Shown one piece after another: positions 15,788 through 24,852 of a stretch of 64,000 bases of DNA. The notes under the pieces are model-generated. The model was not told the origin of the DNA. It made no database searches and was given only the letters and a program-made list of their open reading frames with translations. The stretch comes from Flavobacterium tagetis (lineage in GTDB: Bacteria; Bacteroidota; Bacteroidia; Flavobacteriales; Flavobacteriaceae), in the NCBI RefSeq assembly GCF_016735615.1, contig NZ_JAERSF010000001.1, positions 682,001-746,000 on the forward strand, written 5' to 3'. The number at the start of each line of letters is the position of its first letter. Within the stretch, counting starts at the first letter, position 1. Both the position numbers and the translations under genes were made by a program.

Positions 15788-17959
15788 TTATAAATTTTCT
15801 TTGATAAAGTTTGTCATTTTAGTATAAAGCTGAACTCTCGTTTTTCCGCCATAAATACCATGATCTTTATCTGGATAAATTTGAGAATCAAATTGTTTAT
15901 TTGCCTGAATTAAAGCTTCCATCATCTGCATCGTGTTTTGAACATGAACGTTATCATCTGCAGAACCGTGAATCAATAAAAACTTACCTTTTAATTTATC
16001 CACATGGTTTATAGGTGAGTTTTGGTCATATCCGCTTGCATTTTCTTGCGGAGTCTGCATGTATCTTTCTGTGTAAACACTGTCATAAAATCTCCAGTTT
16101 GTAACCGGAGCAACTGCGATTGCCATTTTAAACACATCGTTTCCTTGGAAAATACAGTTAGATGCCATAAATCCACCATAGCTCCATCCGAAGATTCCAA
16201 TTCTTGAGGCATCAACATAAGGATAATTACCAATTACTTTTGCTGCATCAATCTGGTCTTCAACTTCGTATTTTCCTAATTCTTTCTGAGTTACTTTTTT
16301 GAAATCAGCCCCTTTATAACCCGTACCTCTTCCATCAACACAAGCCACGATATAACCTTGTTGTGTTAATGAAGCGAACCAGTAATCATTAGAATTATTC
16401 CATTGATTTGCTACCTGCTGAGATCCTGGACCTGAATATTGGAACATAAAAACAGGATATTTTTTTGAAGGATCGAAATCTTTTGGTTTCATAATCCACG
16501 CATTTAATTCGTTTCCTTTTGCTGTTTTTAAAACAAAGAACTCTTTTGAAGGAAGATCATACGATTTCAATTTATCAGTAAGAGCCTGATTATTCTCTAT
16601 AACCTGAATTTCTTTTCCTGTTTTAGCCTCGTTTAAAGTATAAATCGTTGGCTGAGTAGTACTAGAGAAAGTATTTATAAAAAATTGAAAATTTGGACTA
16701 AAAGTAGCTTTATTAGTCCCTTCTTTTGAAGACAAACGCACTTTATTTTTTCCATCTAAACCAATTCTGTAAAGATCTCTGTTGATAGAACCATTTTCTG
16801 TAGATTGATAGAAAATAGTTTTTGTTTTTTCGTCAAAACCGTAGTATGAAACCACTTCCCAGTTTCCTTTTGTAACTTGATTTTTAAGTTTTCCGTTTTT
16901 ATCATACACATAAATATGATTAAAACCGTCTTTTTCGCTAGTCCAAATAAAACTGTTGTCTTTTAAGAAAGTTAAATTATCAGTAATATCTACATAAGCT
17001 TTGTCTTTTTCATTTAAAACCACTTTAGAACTAGCAGTTGTACCATCAATAAACAGTATATCTAAATTATCTTGATGGCGATTTAAAATCTGTGCAGAAA
17101 GTACATTTGCATCATTTGTCCATTGCATTCTCGCAATGTAGAAATCATTATATTTTCCTAAATCTACTTTTTTGGTTGTTGCTGCAGCTACATCATAGAT
17201 ATGCAATGAAACTTCTGAGTTCTTTTCTCCTGCTTTAGGATATTTAAAAGTTTCAATTTTAGGATACAAATCTTTATGGAAGATTGACATTGAAAACTCA
17301 GGAACCTCGCTTTCGTCAAAACGAATATAAGCTACTTTTTTACTGTCTTTACTCCAGTCAAAAGCACGTACAAATGCAAATTCTTCTTCGTAAACCCAGT
17401 CAGTAATACCGTTTATAACCGCATTTTTCTTTCCGTCTGTTGTAATAGCCGTAGATTTTTTTGAAGCTACGTCATATACATATAAGTTATTTTCTTTTGC
17501 ATAAGCGATTTTTGTTCCGTCAGGTGAGAATGTTGGTTCTTGGATTTGAAAATCAACAAGTTTAGTCAGAGATTTTGTTGCGATATCATAAAGAAAATAA
17601 TCAGCAGTAAATGAGTGACGGAATATTTTAGAAGAATTACAAGCAATTAAGATCTTTTTTTCAGAAGCATCAAAAGTGTAGCTGTTAATTCCGCTGGCAA
17701 GTTCTTTGTAGTTTTTAGTATCAATAAGATTTGATACTTTTTTCAGTGTCGCAAAATCGTATAAATCAATCTGCATACTTCTGCTCGCCTGATCAACATT
17801 TAAAACAGTATATTGATTTGTATTTTTTAGCGATTGCAGTTCATCCATTCCTTTAGCCCGGAAAGTACCACTAAAAACATTTTCGACAGTTATCTTCTGC
17901 TGTCCAAAAACAACTGCAGTTAAGAATAAAAGTACTGCAGTAAATTTGCTTGTATTCAT
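15788..17959 (-). CDS. Dipeptidyl peptidase IV (S9 family)
   Basis: This 723-residue exported serine peptidase releases X-Pro (and related) dipeptides from peptide N-termini. A signal peptide (MNTSKFTAVLLFLTAVVFGQ) is followed by an eight-bladed propeller domain (about 40-480). The propeller carries the double-Glu motif DWVYEEEFAF, which binds the substrate amino terminus. The alpha/beta-hydrolase domain has the nucleophile Ser in GWSYGGFMA (near residue 593), Asp in HGSADDNVH (near 667) and His in DKDHGIYGG (near 699). It heads an operon with two POT peptide transporters and a thioredoxin-like protein, so periplasmic peptide degradation is linked directly to uptake. Identification is firm. 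Confidence 0.96.
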   Translation of the reverse strand: MNTSKFTAVLLFLTAVVFGQQKITVENVFSGTFRAKGMDELQSLKNTNQYTVLNVDQASRSMQIDLYDFATLKKVSNLIDTKNYKELASGINSYTFDASEKKILIACNSSKIFRHSFTADYFLYDIATKSLTKLVDFQIQEPTFSPDGTKIAYAKENNLYVYDVASKKSTAITTDGKKNAVINGITDWVYEEEFAFVRAFDWSKDSKKVAYIRFDESEVPEFSMSIFHKDLYPKIETFKYPKAGEKNSEVSLHIYDVAAATTKKVDLGKYNDFYIARMQWTNDANVLSAQILNRHQDNLDILFIDGTTASSKVVLNEKDKAYVDITDNLTFLKDNSFIWTSEKDGFNHIYVYDKNGKLKNQVTKGNWEVVSYYGFDEKTKTIFYQSTENGSINRDLYRIGLDGKNKVRLSSKEGTNKATFSPNFQFFINTFSSTTQPTIYTLNEAKTGKEIQVIENNQALTDKLKSYDLPSKEFFVLKTAKGNELNAWIMKPKDFDPSKKYPVFMFQYSGPGSQQVANQWNNSNDYWFASLTQQGYIVACVDGRGTGYKGADFKKVTQKELGKYEVEDQIDAAKVIGNYPYVDASRIGIFGWSYGGFMASNCIFQGNDVFKMAIAVAPVTNWRFYDSVYTERYMQTPQENASGYDQNSPINHVDKLKGKFLLIHGSADDNVHVQNTMQMMEALIQANKQFDSQIYPDKDHGIYGGKTRVQLYTKMTNFIKENL

Positions 17960-18078
17960 TAGAATTATTTTAAATATAAAAAGAGCCCAATTTTAGTAAA
18001 AAAAATAAACATAATACACATTTTAAGTGTTAAATGTTAAAAAAAATAACGATTGCGTACTTTCATGTCTGAAATAGA

Positions 18079-18110
18079 TTGCAATCAAAACTCTTAAAAT
18101 AGTATCTTTG
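18079..18110 (+). promoter_or_regulatory. Promoter candidate for HMG-CoA reductase
   Basis: TTG (18079-18081) and TATCTTTG (18103-18110) are separated by 21 bases, matching the Bacteroidota consensus. The -7 box lies 29 bases before the ATG at 18140, leaving a short leader. Confidence 0.6.
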
Positions 18111-18139
18111 CCACAACATTATTATTTAATACATTGAGA

Positions 18140-19453
18140 ATGAACAACGCTGTTGCCGGATTTTCTAAATTATCCAAAAAAGAAAAAATCAACTGGATTG
18201 CAAATGAGTATTTTTCAAATCCTGAAGAGGCGCAAAATATTATAAGAAATTACTGGAATTCAGACGAAAAGCTTCAGCAGCTTCATGACGAATTTATAGA
18301 AAACACCATTACAAACCTTTATATCCCCCTTGGAGTTGCTCCTAACTTTTTGATCAACGGAAAATACAAAACAATTCCGATGGCCATCGAAGAAAGTTCT
18401 GTCGTTGCTGCAGCTTCAAAAGCAGCAAAATACTGGTCGACAAGAGGCGGATTTAAAGCTACAATTATAGATACCGAAAAAATTGGCCAAGTTCATTTCA
18501 CTTATAGCGGAGATGCCGAAAAGTTAGCTGAGTTTTTTGACCAAATCAAAGCAAAATTCTTTTCAGAAACGCAAAGTATTACCAAAAATATGCAACAGCG
18601 TGGAGGCGGTATTCTAGATATTAAATTAAAAGACAAAAGAAGTTTACTAGAAAATTACTATCAGCTTCATGCCACTTTTGAAACCAAAGACAGCATGGGA
18701 GCCAATTTTATAAATTCTTGCTTAGAGCAATTTGCCACTACTTTAAAAGAAGAAGCTCAAAATTCTGACTTATGCCAAAATGGTGAAAAGCTAGAAGTTG
18801 TAATGAGCATTCTTTCTAACTATGTGCCTCATTGCCTTGTTAGAGCCGAAGTTTCTTGTCCAATAGAAGATTTAGCGGAAAAACACATTACAAATCCTCA
18901 AGAATTTGCTGAACGTTTTCTTCAGGCAGTTCAAATTGCAGAAGTTGAACCTTTTAGAGCAGTTACACATAACAAAGGCATCATGAACGGCGTAGATGCT
19001 GTAATTCTAGCAACAGGGAACGATTTTAGAGCTGTAGAAGCTGGCGTACATGCTTATGCTTCAAGAAATGGTCAGTACGCAAGTTTATCACACGCCAAAA
19101 TTGAGAACGGAATTTTTACTTTTTGGCTTGAAATTCCTTTGGCTGTTGGCACTGTTGGCGGCTTAACCTCTTTACATCCTTTAGTAAAATTGTGTCTCGA
19201 AATTTTAGAAAAACCTTCAGCTCCAGAATTAATGGAAATTGTAGCTGTTGCTGGTTTGGCACAAAACTTTGCTGCATTGCGTTCCTTAACTACAACAGGA
19301 ATTCAGGAAGGACACATGAAAATGCACCTTAACAACATCATAAATCAATTTGAAGCTACCGATGAAGAACGTCATTTAATTAAATCCCACTTCAAAAAAA
19401 CAGCCGTTTCTCATAGTGCTGTGGTAGAATTTATTGAAAACTTAAGAAAATAA
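18140..19453 (+). CDS. mvaA: Hydroxymethylglutaryl-CoA reductase, class II
   Basis: This enzyme reduces HMG-CoA to mevalonate, the committed step of the mevalonate pathway to isoprenoids. At about 437 residues it fits the soluble bacterial class II enzyme, which lacks the membrane domain. The visible core includes IPLGVAPNFLINGKYK (conserved Glu region follows as PMAIEESSVVAAAS), SMGANFINSC (equivalent of the dinucleotide-binding DxMGxN motif), RAVTHNKGIMNGVDAV (catalytic Lys region), ATGNDFRAVEAG (catalytic Asp) and a C-terminal KTAVSHSAV with the likely catalytic His. The upstream TTG at 18134 would only add two residues, so the ATG is chosen. Although class II enzymes are sometimes called degradative, the presence of pathway kinases here argues for biosynthesis. 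The GHMP kinase gene follows in the same direction. Confidence 0.94.
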   Translation: MNNAVAGFSKLSKKEKINWIANEYFSNPEEAQNIIRNYWNSDEKLQQLHDEFIENTITNLYIPLGVAPNFLINGKYKTIPMAIEESSVVAAASKAAKYWSTRGGFKATIIDTEKIGQVHFTYSGDAEKLAEFFDQIKAKFFSETQSITKNMQQRGGGILDIKLKDKRSLLENYYQLHATFETKDSMGANFINSCLEQFATTLKEEAQNSDLCQNGEKLEVVMSILSNYVPHCLVRAEVSCPIEDLAEKHITNPQEFAERFLQAVQIAEVEPFRAVTHNKGIMNGVDAVILATGNDFRAVEAGVHAYASRNGQYASLSHAKIENGIFTFWLEIPLAVGTVGGLTSLHPLVKLCLEILEKPSAPELMEIVAVAGLAQNFAALRSLTTTGIQEGHMKMHLNNIINQFEATDEERHLIKSHFKKTAVSHSAVVEFIENLRK

Positions 19454-19481
19454 CCTAGTTAAAAAATCCAATATTTTAAAT

Positions 19482-19514
19482 TCCAAATTCCAATGTTAGT
19501 TCTTGGAATTTGGA
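19482..19514. repeat. TCCAAATTCCAA hairpin repeat
   Basis: A perfect 12-bp inverted repeat (TCCAAATTCCAA at 19482-19493, TTGGAATTTGGA at 19503-19514), with further weaker pairing outside (ATCCAATATT and GATTTGGAATTT), fills the gap between HMG-CoA reductase and the GHMP kinase. A decayed relative occurs at 388-470. It lacks a T run, so it is not a classical terminator. Confidence 0.7.
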
Positions 19515-19548
19515 GTTTCAGATTTGGAATTTATAATATAAAATAAGT

Positions 19549-20457
19549 ATGTCAACAACCTTTTACAGTAACGGAAAACTATTTATCGCTGGTGAATATC
19601 TCGTTTTAGACGGAGCAGATGCATTTGCGCTACCAACAAAATTTGGTCAGGATTTAGTAATTGAAGCCTCAGGAGACAAACAAATCGAATGGAAAAGTTA
19701 CGATTATGATAAACATTTATGGTTTGAAGAAACCATTTCGTTTGACGAAGTTGTAAAAGGTTCGGATTCTCACATTGACACTGTAAAATCAACTTTAGTC
19801 AACATTTTACACGAAGCTTATATTTTAAATCCAAAATTTATTGATAATGCTAACGGATATAAAGTTAGTACACATTTGAGTTTTCCAAAAAACTGGGGAC
19901 TAGGAACTTCTTCTACTCTTATCAATAATATTGCACAATGGACAGAAATTAATGCTTTTACTCTACTAAAAAACAGTTTCGGAGGAAGCGGTTATGATAT
20001 TGCATGCGCACAAAACAACACTCCAGTTTTATATCGAATAGAAGATAATTTTGTACAGCAAGTTGAATTTAATCCTGACTTCAAAGAACATCTTTATTTT
20101 GTTTACCTGAATAAAAAGCAAAATAGTAAATCTGCTATATATTCATACAACAACCACAAAGGCAATCATCTAGCAGCTAGCGTTGCAGAAAACAATAAAA
20201 TCACTAATGAAATACTTCACGCCAAAACATTAAAAGAATTTGCTTCTGCAATTCAGAAACACGAAATTCATTTGAGTAATGTTTTAGAAATGCAGACTAT
20301 AAAAGAGGCTATTTTTCCTGATTTTAATGGTGTAATAAAAAGTTTAGGAGCTTGGGGAGGCGACTTTATCCTAGTGGTTTCAAAAGAAAATCCGAAAGAA
20401 TATTTCTTTAATAAAGGATACGAGACTATTCTGACTTATGAAGAAATGATCTTATAA
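19549..20457 (+). CDS. GYDIA-type GHMP kinase (putative mevalonate-pathway kinase)
   Basis: This is a 302-residue GHMP-superfamily kinase. The N-terminal SNGKLFIAGEYLVLDGADAF is the substrate-side motif found in mevalonate and phosphomevalonate kinases. The ATP loop is WGLGTSSTLINN, and the characteristic GSGYDIACAQ motif follows. The C-terminal motif SLGAWGGDFILVVS takes the place of the usual GGG. The gene directly follows HMG-CoA reductase. Mevalonate kinase and the diphosphate decarboxylase are encoded at 56-58.6 kb, and phosphomevalonate kinase is the remaining step, so I infer that this protein phosphorylates phosphomevalonate. This is an inference from context; family membership itself is secure. 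Confidence 0.88.
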   Translation: MSTTFYSNGKLFIAGEYLVLDGADAFALPTKFGQDLVIEASGDKQIEWKSYDYDKHLWFEETISFDEVVKGSDSHIDTVKSTLVNILHEAYILNPKFIDNANGYKVSTHLSFPKNWGLGTSSTLINNIAQWTEINAFTLLKNSFGGSGYDIACAQNNTPVLYRIEDNFVQQVEFNPDFKEHLYFVYLNKKQNSKSAIYSYNNHKGNHLAASVAENNKITNEILHAKTLKEFASAIQKHEIHLSNVLEMQTIKEAIFPDFNGVIKSLGAWGGDFILVVSKENPKEYFFNKGYETILTYEEMIL

Positions 20458-20476
20458 ATCATTTCAAAAAAGTTAT

Positions 20477-20917
20477 TTAGTTTACTTTTTTACTGTTTTT
20501 AACCTCTTTTGTCTCTAAACGGCGAACAGATTTGTCTTGCTCATTTGACTCTATAAGTCTATTATGCAAGCGTTCTGCCATTTTTTCGATGCTGTTGGTG
20601 ATTGAATCGTAAACCACTTCCATTCGACGATGTTTCTCTTCTTTTACTGCTCTTAAAACATCCTCTACAAAGATTTTATCATATTTTTCAGCAACAGAAT
20701 CGTGCGTATTGGTTAATCTAATCACGTTATCGTTGCTCAAAATAGTAACTTTAAAATGCTGTTCTTCGTTACTCAAATAATACTTCCCACCCAATTCATC
20801 AACATTGATGTCGGTGCTGCCTACTTTTAAAAGCTCGATAATAATACCATAAATATGACTTTCTATTTTGGTATATACTCTCTGCTTTCTTCTAAAAAAT
20901 TTAAAAGTAAAAAACAT
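20477..20917 (-). CDS. Conserved hypothetical protein, 146 residues
   Basis: I do not recognise a named domain. The protein is hydrophilic, with a basic start (FFRRKQRVYTKIE), a central beta-rich part (YYLSNEEQHFKVTILSNDN) and a helical, charged C-terminal half (RAVKEEKHRRMEVVYDS, MAERLHNRLIES) that could form a coiled coil. There is no signal peptide or membrane segment, so it is probably cytosolic. The gene converges on the GHMP kinase gene with 19 bases between the stops. Codon use and length suggest a real gene. Confidence 0.75.
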   Translation of the reverse strand: MFFTFKFFRRKQRVYTKIESHIYGIIIELLKVGSTDINVDELGGKYYLSNEEQHFKVTILSNDNVIRLTNTHDSVAEKYDKIFVEDVLRAVKEEKHRRMEVVYDSITNSIEKMAERLHNRLIESNEQDKSVRRLETKEVKNSKKVN

Positions 20918-21187
20918 TAAATGATTGGTTATTAAAGCTTTTGTTTTTTAAAATATTTATCTTCTATATTTTATTGTGTGGCAAAAGCCAAAAATATGTT
21001 AAAGTTAAAAATCGAGCAAATTAACTGTAATAATTTGAAAATCACAAGTTTTTTAAATTAAATTTCGATAATCCCTATATACTTTAAGAAAATTAACACA
21101 AAGTAAATTTTCTTATTTTACAAAAAAAAAAGAAACCCGAAACATTAATATGTTTCGGGTTTCTTTTTATGATCAGCTACTTTTTAA
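20918..21187. other. Intergenic region with no gene seen
   Basis: This AT-rich gap between the hypothetical gene at 20477 and the PpiD-like gene holds the terminator at 21127-21168. Nothing else stands out: no ORF, repeat element or clear promoter could be supported. Confidence 0.5.
21127..21168 (-). terminator. Terminator after the PpiD-like gene
   Basis: An 18-bp perfect inverted repeat (core GAAACCCGAAACA / TGTTTCGGGTTTC) with a 6-base loop and long A/T tails lies 20 bases past the stop of the minus-strand foldase gene. Confidence 0.88.
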
Positions 21188-23287
21188 TTAGTAGTTAAAT
21201 TGCAGTCTGTTATCTTCAATTTTAGCATTGTTTTTCAACGCTGGTAATACTCTGCTTGCATCAGATGCACTTTGAGCTTTTACTTTCTCTACATAAGCAG
21301 CGTGATTAGCAATTGCAGGAGCTTTTACCGTTTTGATGTTTTTTACAACATACACTCCAGTATTTCCTTCAATTGGAGCAGAGATTTTGTTTGCAGTTAA
21401 AGCAAATGCATTACCTACAACTCTCGGCTCTTGTCCAACTCCACCAGGTAAAACTGGATTATCAAGAGTTACATCAGCTGCTTGCTGAACAGCAACCCCT
21501 GCAGCTTTAGCGATAGCTTCAAGGCTTGAACCTTGCATTTTAGCTTTTAGCAATTCTGCTTTTTTCTTGTTTTTTAAGATTGGCTCTACATAAGGTCTTG
21601 CCATATCAACAGAAACTAAACCAGATTTGTTTTCACCTTTATATTGTGCAATAACGTGTCCGATGTTTGCAATTTCAAAACGTTTTACATCTCCTTTGCT
21701 TGTTTCTTTATCAAAAGCCCATCTTACAATGTTACGTTGGTTTCCTAATGGTCCAAACGCTTCATCCATAGCTTTTGCATTAACTGGCTGAGCAACTTTT
21801 AAACCTAATTCTTTAGCTGCAGCGTTGAAATCTTTATCAGCAGCATCCATTTCGAATTTAGTTGCTAATGTAAATACTTTATCAGAAGTAGCTTCAGAAG
21901 GCTCAATTTTTTGAGCGATTGTAGCTAAACGAATTCCGTCTTGTTTGTCTGTAATTTTGATAATGTGAAATCCGAAAGGAGTTTCTACTAAACCAACTTT
22001 ACCAATTCCGTTGCTGAATACAAAATCATTGAAAGGTTTTACCATTTGGTTTGGCCCAAAATATCCTAAATCACCTCCTTGCTGTGCAGATGAATCATCA
22101 GAACTTGTAAAAGCCAACATCATAAAACTATCTGGATTAGCTTGAACTTGCGCTAAAATTTCTTCAGCTTTAGCTTTAGCTTCTTCTTTAGTTCTTTTCT
22201 CTTTTGGATTTGGAGTTTGAGACCCTTCGTAACCAATTAAAATATGGCTAGCTTTTGCATTAACTCCAGCTTTAAATCCTTGAGATTTAGAAATTGCATA
22301 ATATCTTCCGTAAACGTATGGTCCGTAGATTGCTCCAGCAGGCAAGCTGAATAATTTATCAGCATCAACAGCTGGCAATGCATTTTTAGGAACATAAGTA
22401 GAATCGTAAGGAACATCAGAATTTGCATTTACAAATTCAGCAAGGTTTGTAGCGTTTCTAAATCCTGGCAATGTATCGTTTTTACCAGTTTTTGCATTGT
22501 AAACAACACTTCCTGATAATAACGCAGTTAATTTAGTTTTAATTTCAGCCTCATCTTCTTTAGAAGCTTTATCTTCAACTAAAACGTACTGAATTTCTCG
22601 AGTTGCATCTGCTTTGAATTTTTTCTCGTTTTTCTTCATGTAAGCTACGATCTCATCATCAGAGATTTTTACTTCACTATCTTTAATAGAAGAATATGGA
22701 GCAGCTGCAAAAGCAAAACTTACTTTATTAGTTTCCATTTCATACTTTAATTTTCCTTCACTAGCAGTTGTGTAAAGTCCTGATTTGATTAAAGTATTAT
22801 AGATTTGAAATTTCGCATTCAATTCAGCATCTTTCTCTTTTTGAGAGATGTATTGCGCTGCTTCTGGGTTTGATTTAAAATAATCTTTAAACTTAACAAC
22901 ATCAAAAATTCCTGCTGCGTTTAAGAACATTGGGTTTTTACCAATATTTGGATCAGATTTTAAAACCTCTAAAATGTGTTTTTCACCAACTCTCAATCCT
23001 AATTTATCAAATTGTGATGACAATAAAGCTATTGAAACTTCTTGATCCCAAACTCTGTTTGCAGCTTCAGTGGAAGTTATGCCTTGCCCACTTTTTTCAA
23101 CATTACTAACTTTAACTCTAAAGTCTTCAAATGAAATATCTTTTCCATCGATGCTTCCTACATCTTTTGAACTTTGACCAAATGTTCCTCTTGTGAATAG
23201 ATCTTGTATTATAAATGCAAATAATGCAAGTGCAATAACTCCTATCAATAAAGCGGAACGCTGTCTAATTTTTGCTAAAACTGCCAT
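21188..23287 (-). CDS. PpiD-like membrane-anchored peptidylprolyl isomerase
   Basis: This 699-residue periplasmic folding factor is anchored by an N-terminal helix after MAVLAKIRQRSA (residues about 13-30, LLIGVIALALFAFIIQDLF). A SurA/PpiD-type N-terminal chaperone domain (about 40-330, with SIDGKDISFEDF) is followed by a parvulin rotamase domain (about 345-455: KASHILIGYEG, GGDLGYFGPNQMV, GIGKVGLVETPFGFHIIKI). A long C-terminal chaperone region follows. The arrangement matches PpiD, which helps proteins leaving the Sec translocon. It is the last gene of a minus-strand series starting at coaX. Assignment to PpiD rather than SurA rests on the uncleaved anchor and the single rotamase domain. 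Confidence 0.92.
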   Translation of the reverse strand: MAVLAKIRQRSALLIGVIALALFAFIIQDLFTRGTFGQSSKDVGSIDGKDISFEDFRVKVSNVEKSGQGITSTEAANRVWDQEVSIALLSSQFDKLGLRVGEKHILEVLKSDPNIGKNPMFLNAAGIFDVVKFKDYFKSNPEAAQYISQKEKDAELNAKFQIYNTLIKSGLYTTASEGKLKYEMETNKVSFAFAAAPYSSIKDSEVKISDDEIVAYMKKNEKKFKADATREIQYVLVEDKASKEDEAEIKTKLTALLSGSVVYNAKTGKNDTLPGFRNATNLAEFVNANSDVPYDSTYVPKNALPAVDADKLFSLPAGAIYGPYVYGRYYAISKSQGFKAGVNAKASHILIGYEGSQTPNPKEKRTKEEAKAKAEEILAQVQANPDSFMMLAFTSSDDSSAQQGGDLGYFGPNQMVKPFNDFVFSNGIGKVGLVETPFGFHIIKITDKQDGIRLATIAQKIEPSEATSDKVFTLATKFEMDAADKDFNAAAKELGLKVAQPVNAKAMDEAFGPLGNQRNIVRWAFDKETSKGDVKRFEIANIGHVIAQYKGENKSGLVSVDMARPYVEPILKNKKKAELLKAKMQGSSLEAIAKAAGVAVQQAADVTLDNPVLPGGVGQEPRVVGNAFALTANKISAPIEGNTGVYVVKNIKTVKAPAIANHAAYVEKVKAQSASDASRVLPALKNNAKIEDNRLQFNY

Positions 23288-23394
23288 TTTATTATCGTTA
23301 ATTTTATATTCAGTTTGCGAAAATACAATTATCTAGTTAATAACAATACAACTAGCGTTTTATTTTCAACATTTTTTTTCATTAATTTAAAAAA

Positions 23395-24651
23395 TCAGTC
23401 TTTAATTGTCAATTTGACTAGTTCTATTTTCTTATTTGAGGCCTCTTCAATAAAAAAATGAAACTTATCTATTACAATTTTATCTCCTTTTTGTGGGATT
23501 TCTTTTGTGTGATACACGATAAAACCTCCTAATGTACCATAAGAATCCTCTTCTGGAATCATTAATTTATACACCTCATTCAAATACTCGACATCTAATC
23601 GAGTTGAAAACAAATACTTGCCCTCTCCTATTTCTTCTTCGATCAATTCCTCATCCAAATCATGTTCGTCTTCAATTTCGCCGAAAAGCTCTTCTACAAT
23701 ATCTTCAATTGTAACAATTCCCGAAGTTCCTCCATATTCATCTAAAACAACGGCAACATTTTTTCGTTTTTTGATTAATAAATTCAGTACATCTTTTATT
23801 AAAATCGTCTCTGGAACAAATTCAACCGTCATTAAAACTGACTTTATTGTAGATGGTTTTTTAAACAAATCAAAAGAATGAACATAACCAACAATATCAT
23901 CCAATGAATTCTGGCTTACGATAATTTTAGAATATCCTGTTTCTATAAACAATGCTTTAAGATCATCTACAGTATCAAACAAATCTATATCTACAATTTC
24001 TGTTCGAGGCGTCATAATATCACGCGCCTTAACAGCCGAGAATTCTAATGCATTTTGAAAAATCTGAATTTCAGAATCCACTTCTTCATCTTCTTCAACT
24101 GTACTCATTTGTTCTGTAATATAATTTCCGAGTTCAATTCGGCTAAACAAATGAATTTGACTTCCTTCTGTTTTGAAAAATTTACTCAGTACAAAATCTG
24201 CAATCCAAATAAAAAAAGTCGAAATGTAATAAAATAATCTGTAGAATAAATAAGCCGGAAGCGCCAGAATCTTGATTAAAGAATTGGCATAAATTTGAAA
24301 AAAAACTTTCGGAAAAAATTCTGAAGTCAGCAATACGATGAATGCCGCAAGAAGTGTCTGAATTAGAATATTCCACCAATCAGAAAAGACAAAACCAAAA
24401 TAAGCCATCCAATTTAAAATGAGATCGCCCATAAAAAAACCATAAATCACCAAAGCAACATTATTGCCAATAAGCATGGCAGCAATAAACTTGGAAGGAT
24501 TTTCGGTTAGTTTTGTTAAGATTCGAGACAGAAAATCGTCTTGTTTCTTTTCTATCTCGAGATAAATTTTGTTAGCGGATGTAAAAGCAATTTCCATCCC
24601 AGAGAAAAAGGCTGCTAGTATTAAACATATTATTATAATACTAATTTCCAT
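23395..24651 (-). CDS. CNNM/CBS/CorC-domain membrane protein (hemolysin family)
   Basis: This is a 418-residue protein with the CNNM membrane domain (about residues 1-165, four hydrophobic segments, beginning EISIIIICLILAAFFSGMEIAF). A paired CBS module follows (about 190-315: ARDIMTPRTEIVDID, VVLDEYGGTSGIVTIEDIVEE) and then a C-terminal CorC/HlyC domain (TLGGFIVYHTKEIPQKGD). Relatives are CorC/MpfA-type magnesium or divalent cation exporters and the Flavobacterium gliding protein GldE, which has the same architecture. GldE is normally encoded next to gldD, which is not visible here, so I do not use that name. It lies 2 bases downstream of a small membrane-protein gene in the lptC cluster. 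Confidence 0.9.
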   Translation of the reverse strand: MEISIIIICLILAAFFSGMEIAFTSANKIYLEIEKKQDDFLSRILTKLTENPSKFIAAMLIGNNVALVIYGFFMGDLILNWMAYFGFVFSDWWNILIQTLLAAFIVLLTSEFFPKVFFQIYANSLIKILALPAYLFYRLFYYISTFFIWIADFVLSKFFKTEGSQIHLFSRIELGNYITEQMSTVEEDEEVDSEIQIFQNALEFSAVKARDIMTPRTEIVDIDLFDTVDDLKALFIETGYSKIIVSQNSLDDIVGYVHSFDLFKKPSTIKSVLMTVEFVPETILIKDVLNLLIKKRKNVAVVLDEYGGTSGIVTIEDIVEELFGEIEDEHDLDEELIEEEIGEGKYLFSTRLDVEYLNEVYKLMIPEEDSYGTLGGFIVYHTKEIPQKGDKIVIDKFHFFIEEASNKKIELVKLTIKD

Positions 24652-24653
24652 TT

Positions 24654-24848
24654 TTATTGATTTTTGTTTCGATCGTTATGCCTATTAAGAAATCTTCTCC
24701 TAAAGAAAAACATAAAAATAGCCATTCCCGCAATTACAAAATAAAAAGGATAGCTCTCATCTCCTTCATTTAGTTTTACTATACCATCGTAAGTAAAGAA
24801 AACTGCAAAAAGAATGTAAACGTATTGTGTATATTTTAAATAACCCAT
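24654..24848 (-). CDS. Small two-helix membrane protein
   Basis: This ORF of about 64 residues starts at the ATG at 24848, four bases after the lptC stop. The longer frame begins with a GTG inside lptC and is less likely. It has two hydrophobic helices (YVYILFAVFFTYDGIV and YPFYFVIAGMAIFMFFF) and a basic tail (RRRFLNRHNDRNKNQ), which fixes the C-terminus in the cytoplasm. No family is recognised. The tight spacing to lptC and the CNNM-protein gene implies a shared transcript. Confidence 0.72.
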   Translation of the reverse strand: MGYLKYTQYVYILFAVFFTYDGIVKLNEGDESYPFYFVIAGMAIFMFFFRRRFLNRHNDRNKNQ

Positions 24849-24852
24849 AATA

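Noticed and set aside
23395..24651. Naming the CNNM/CBS/CorC protein GldE
   Set aside because: GldE has the same domain order but is usually linked to gldD, and no gliding genes are seen nearby.
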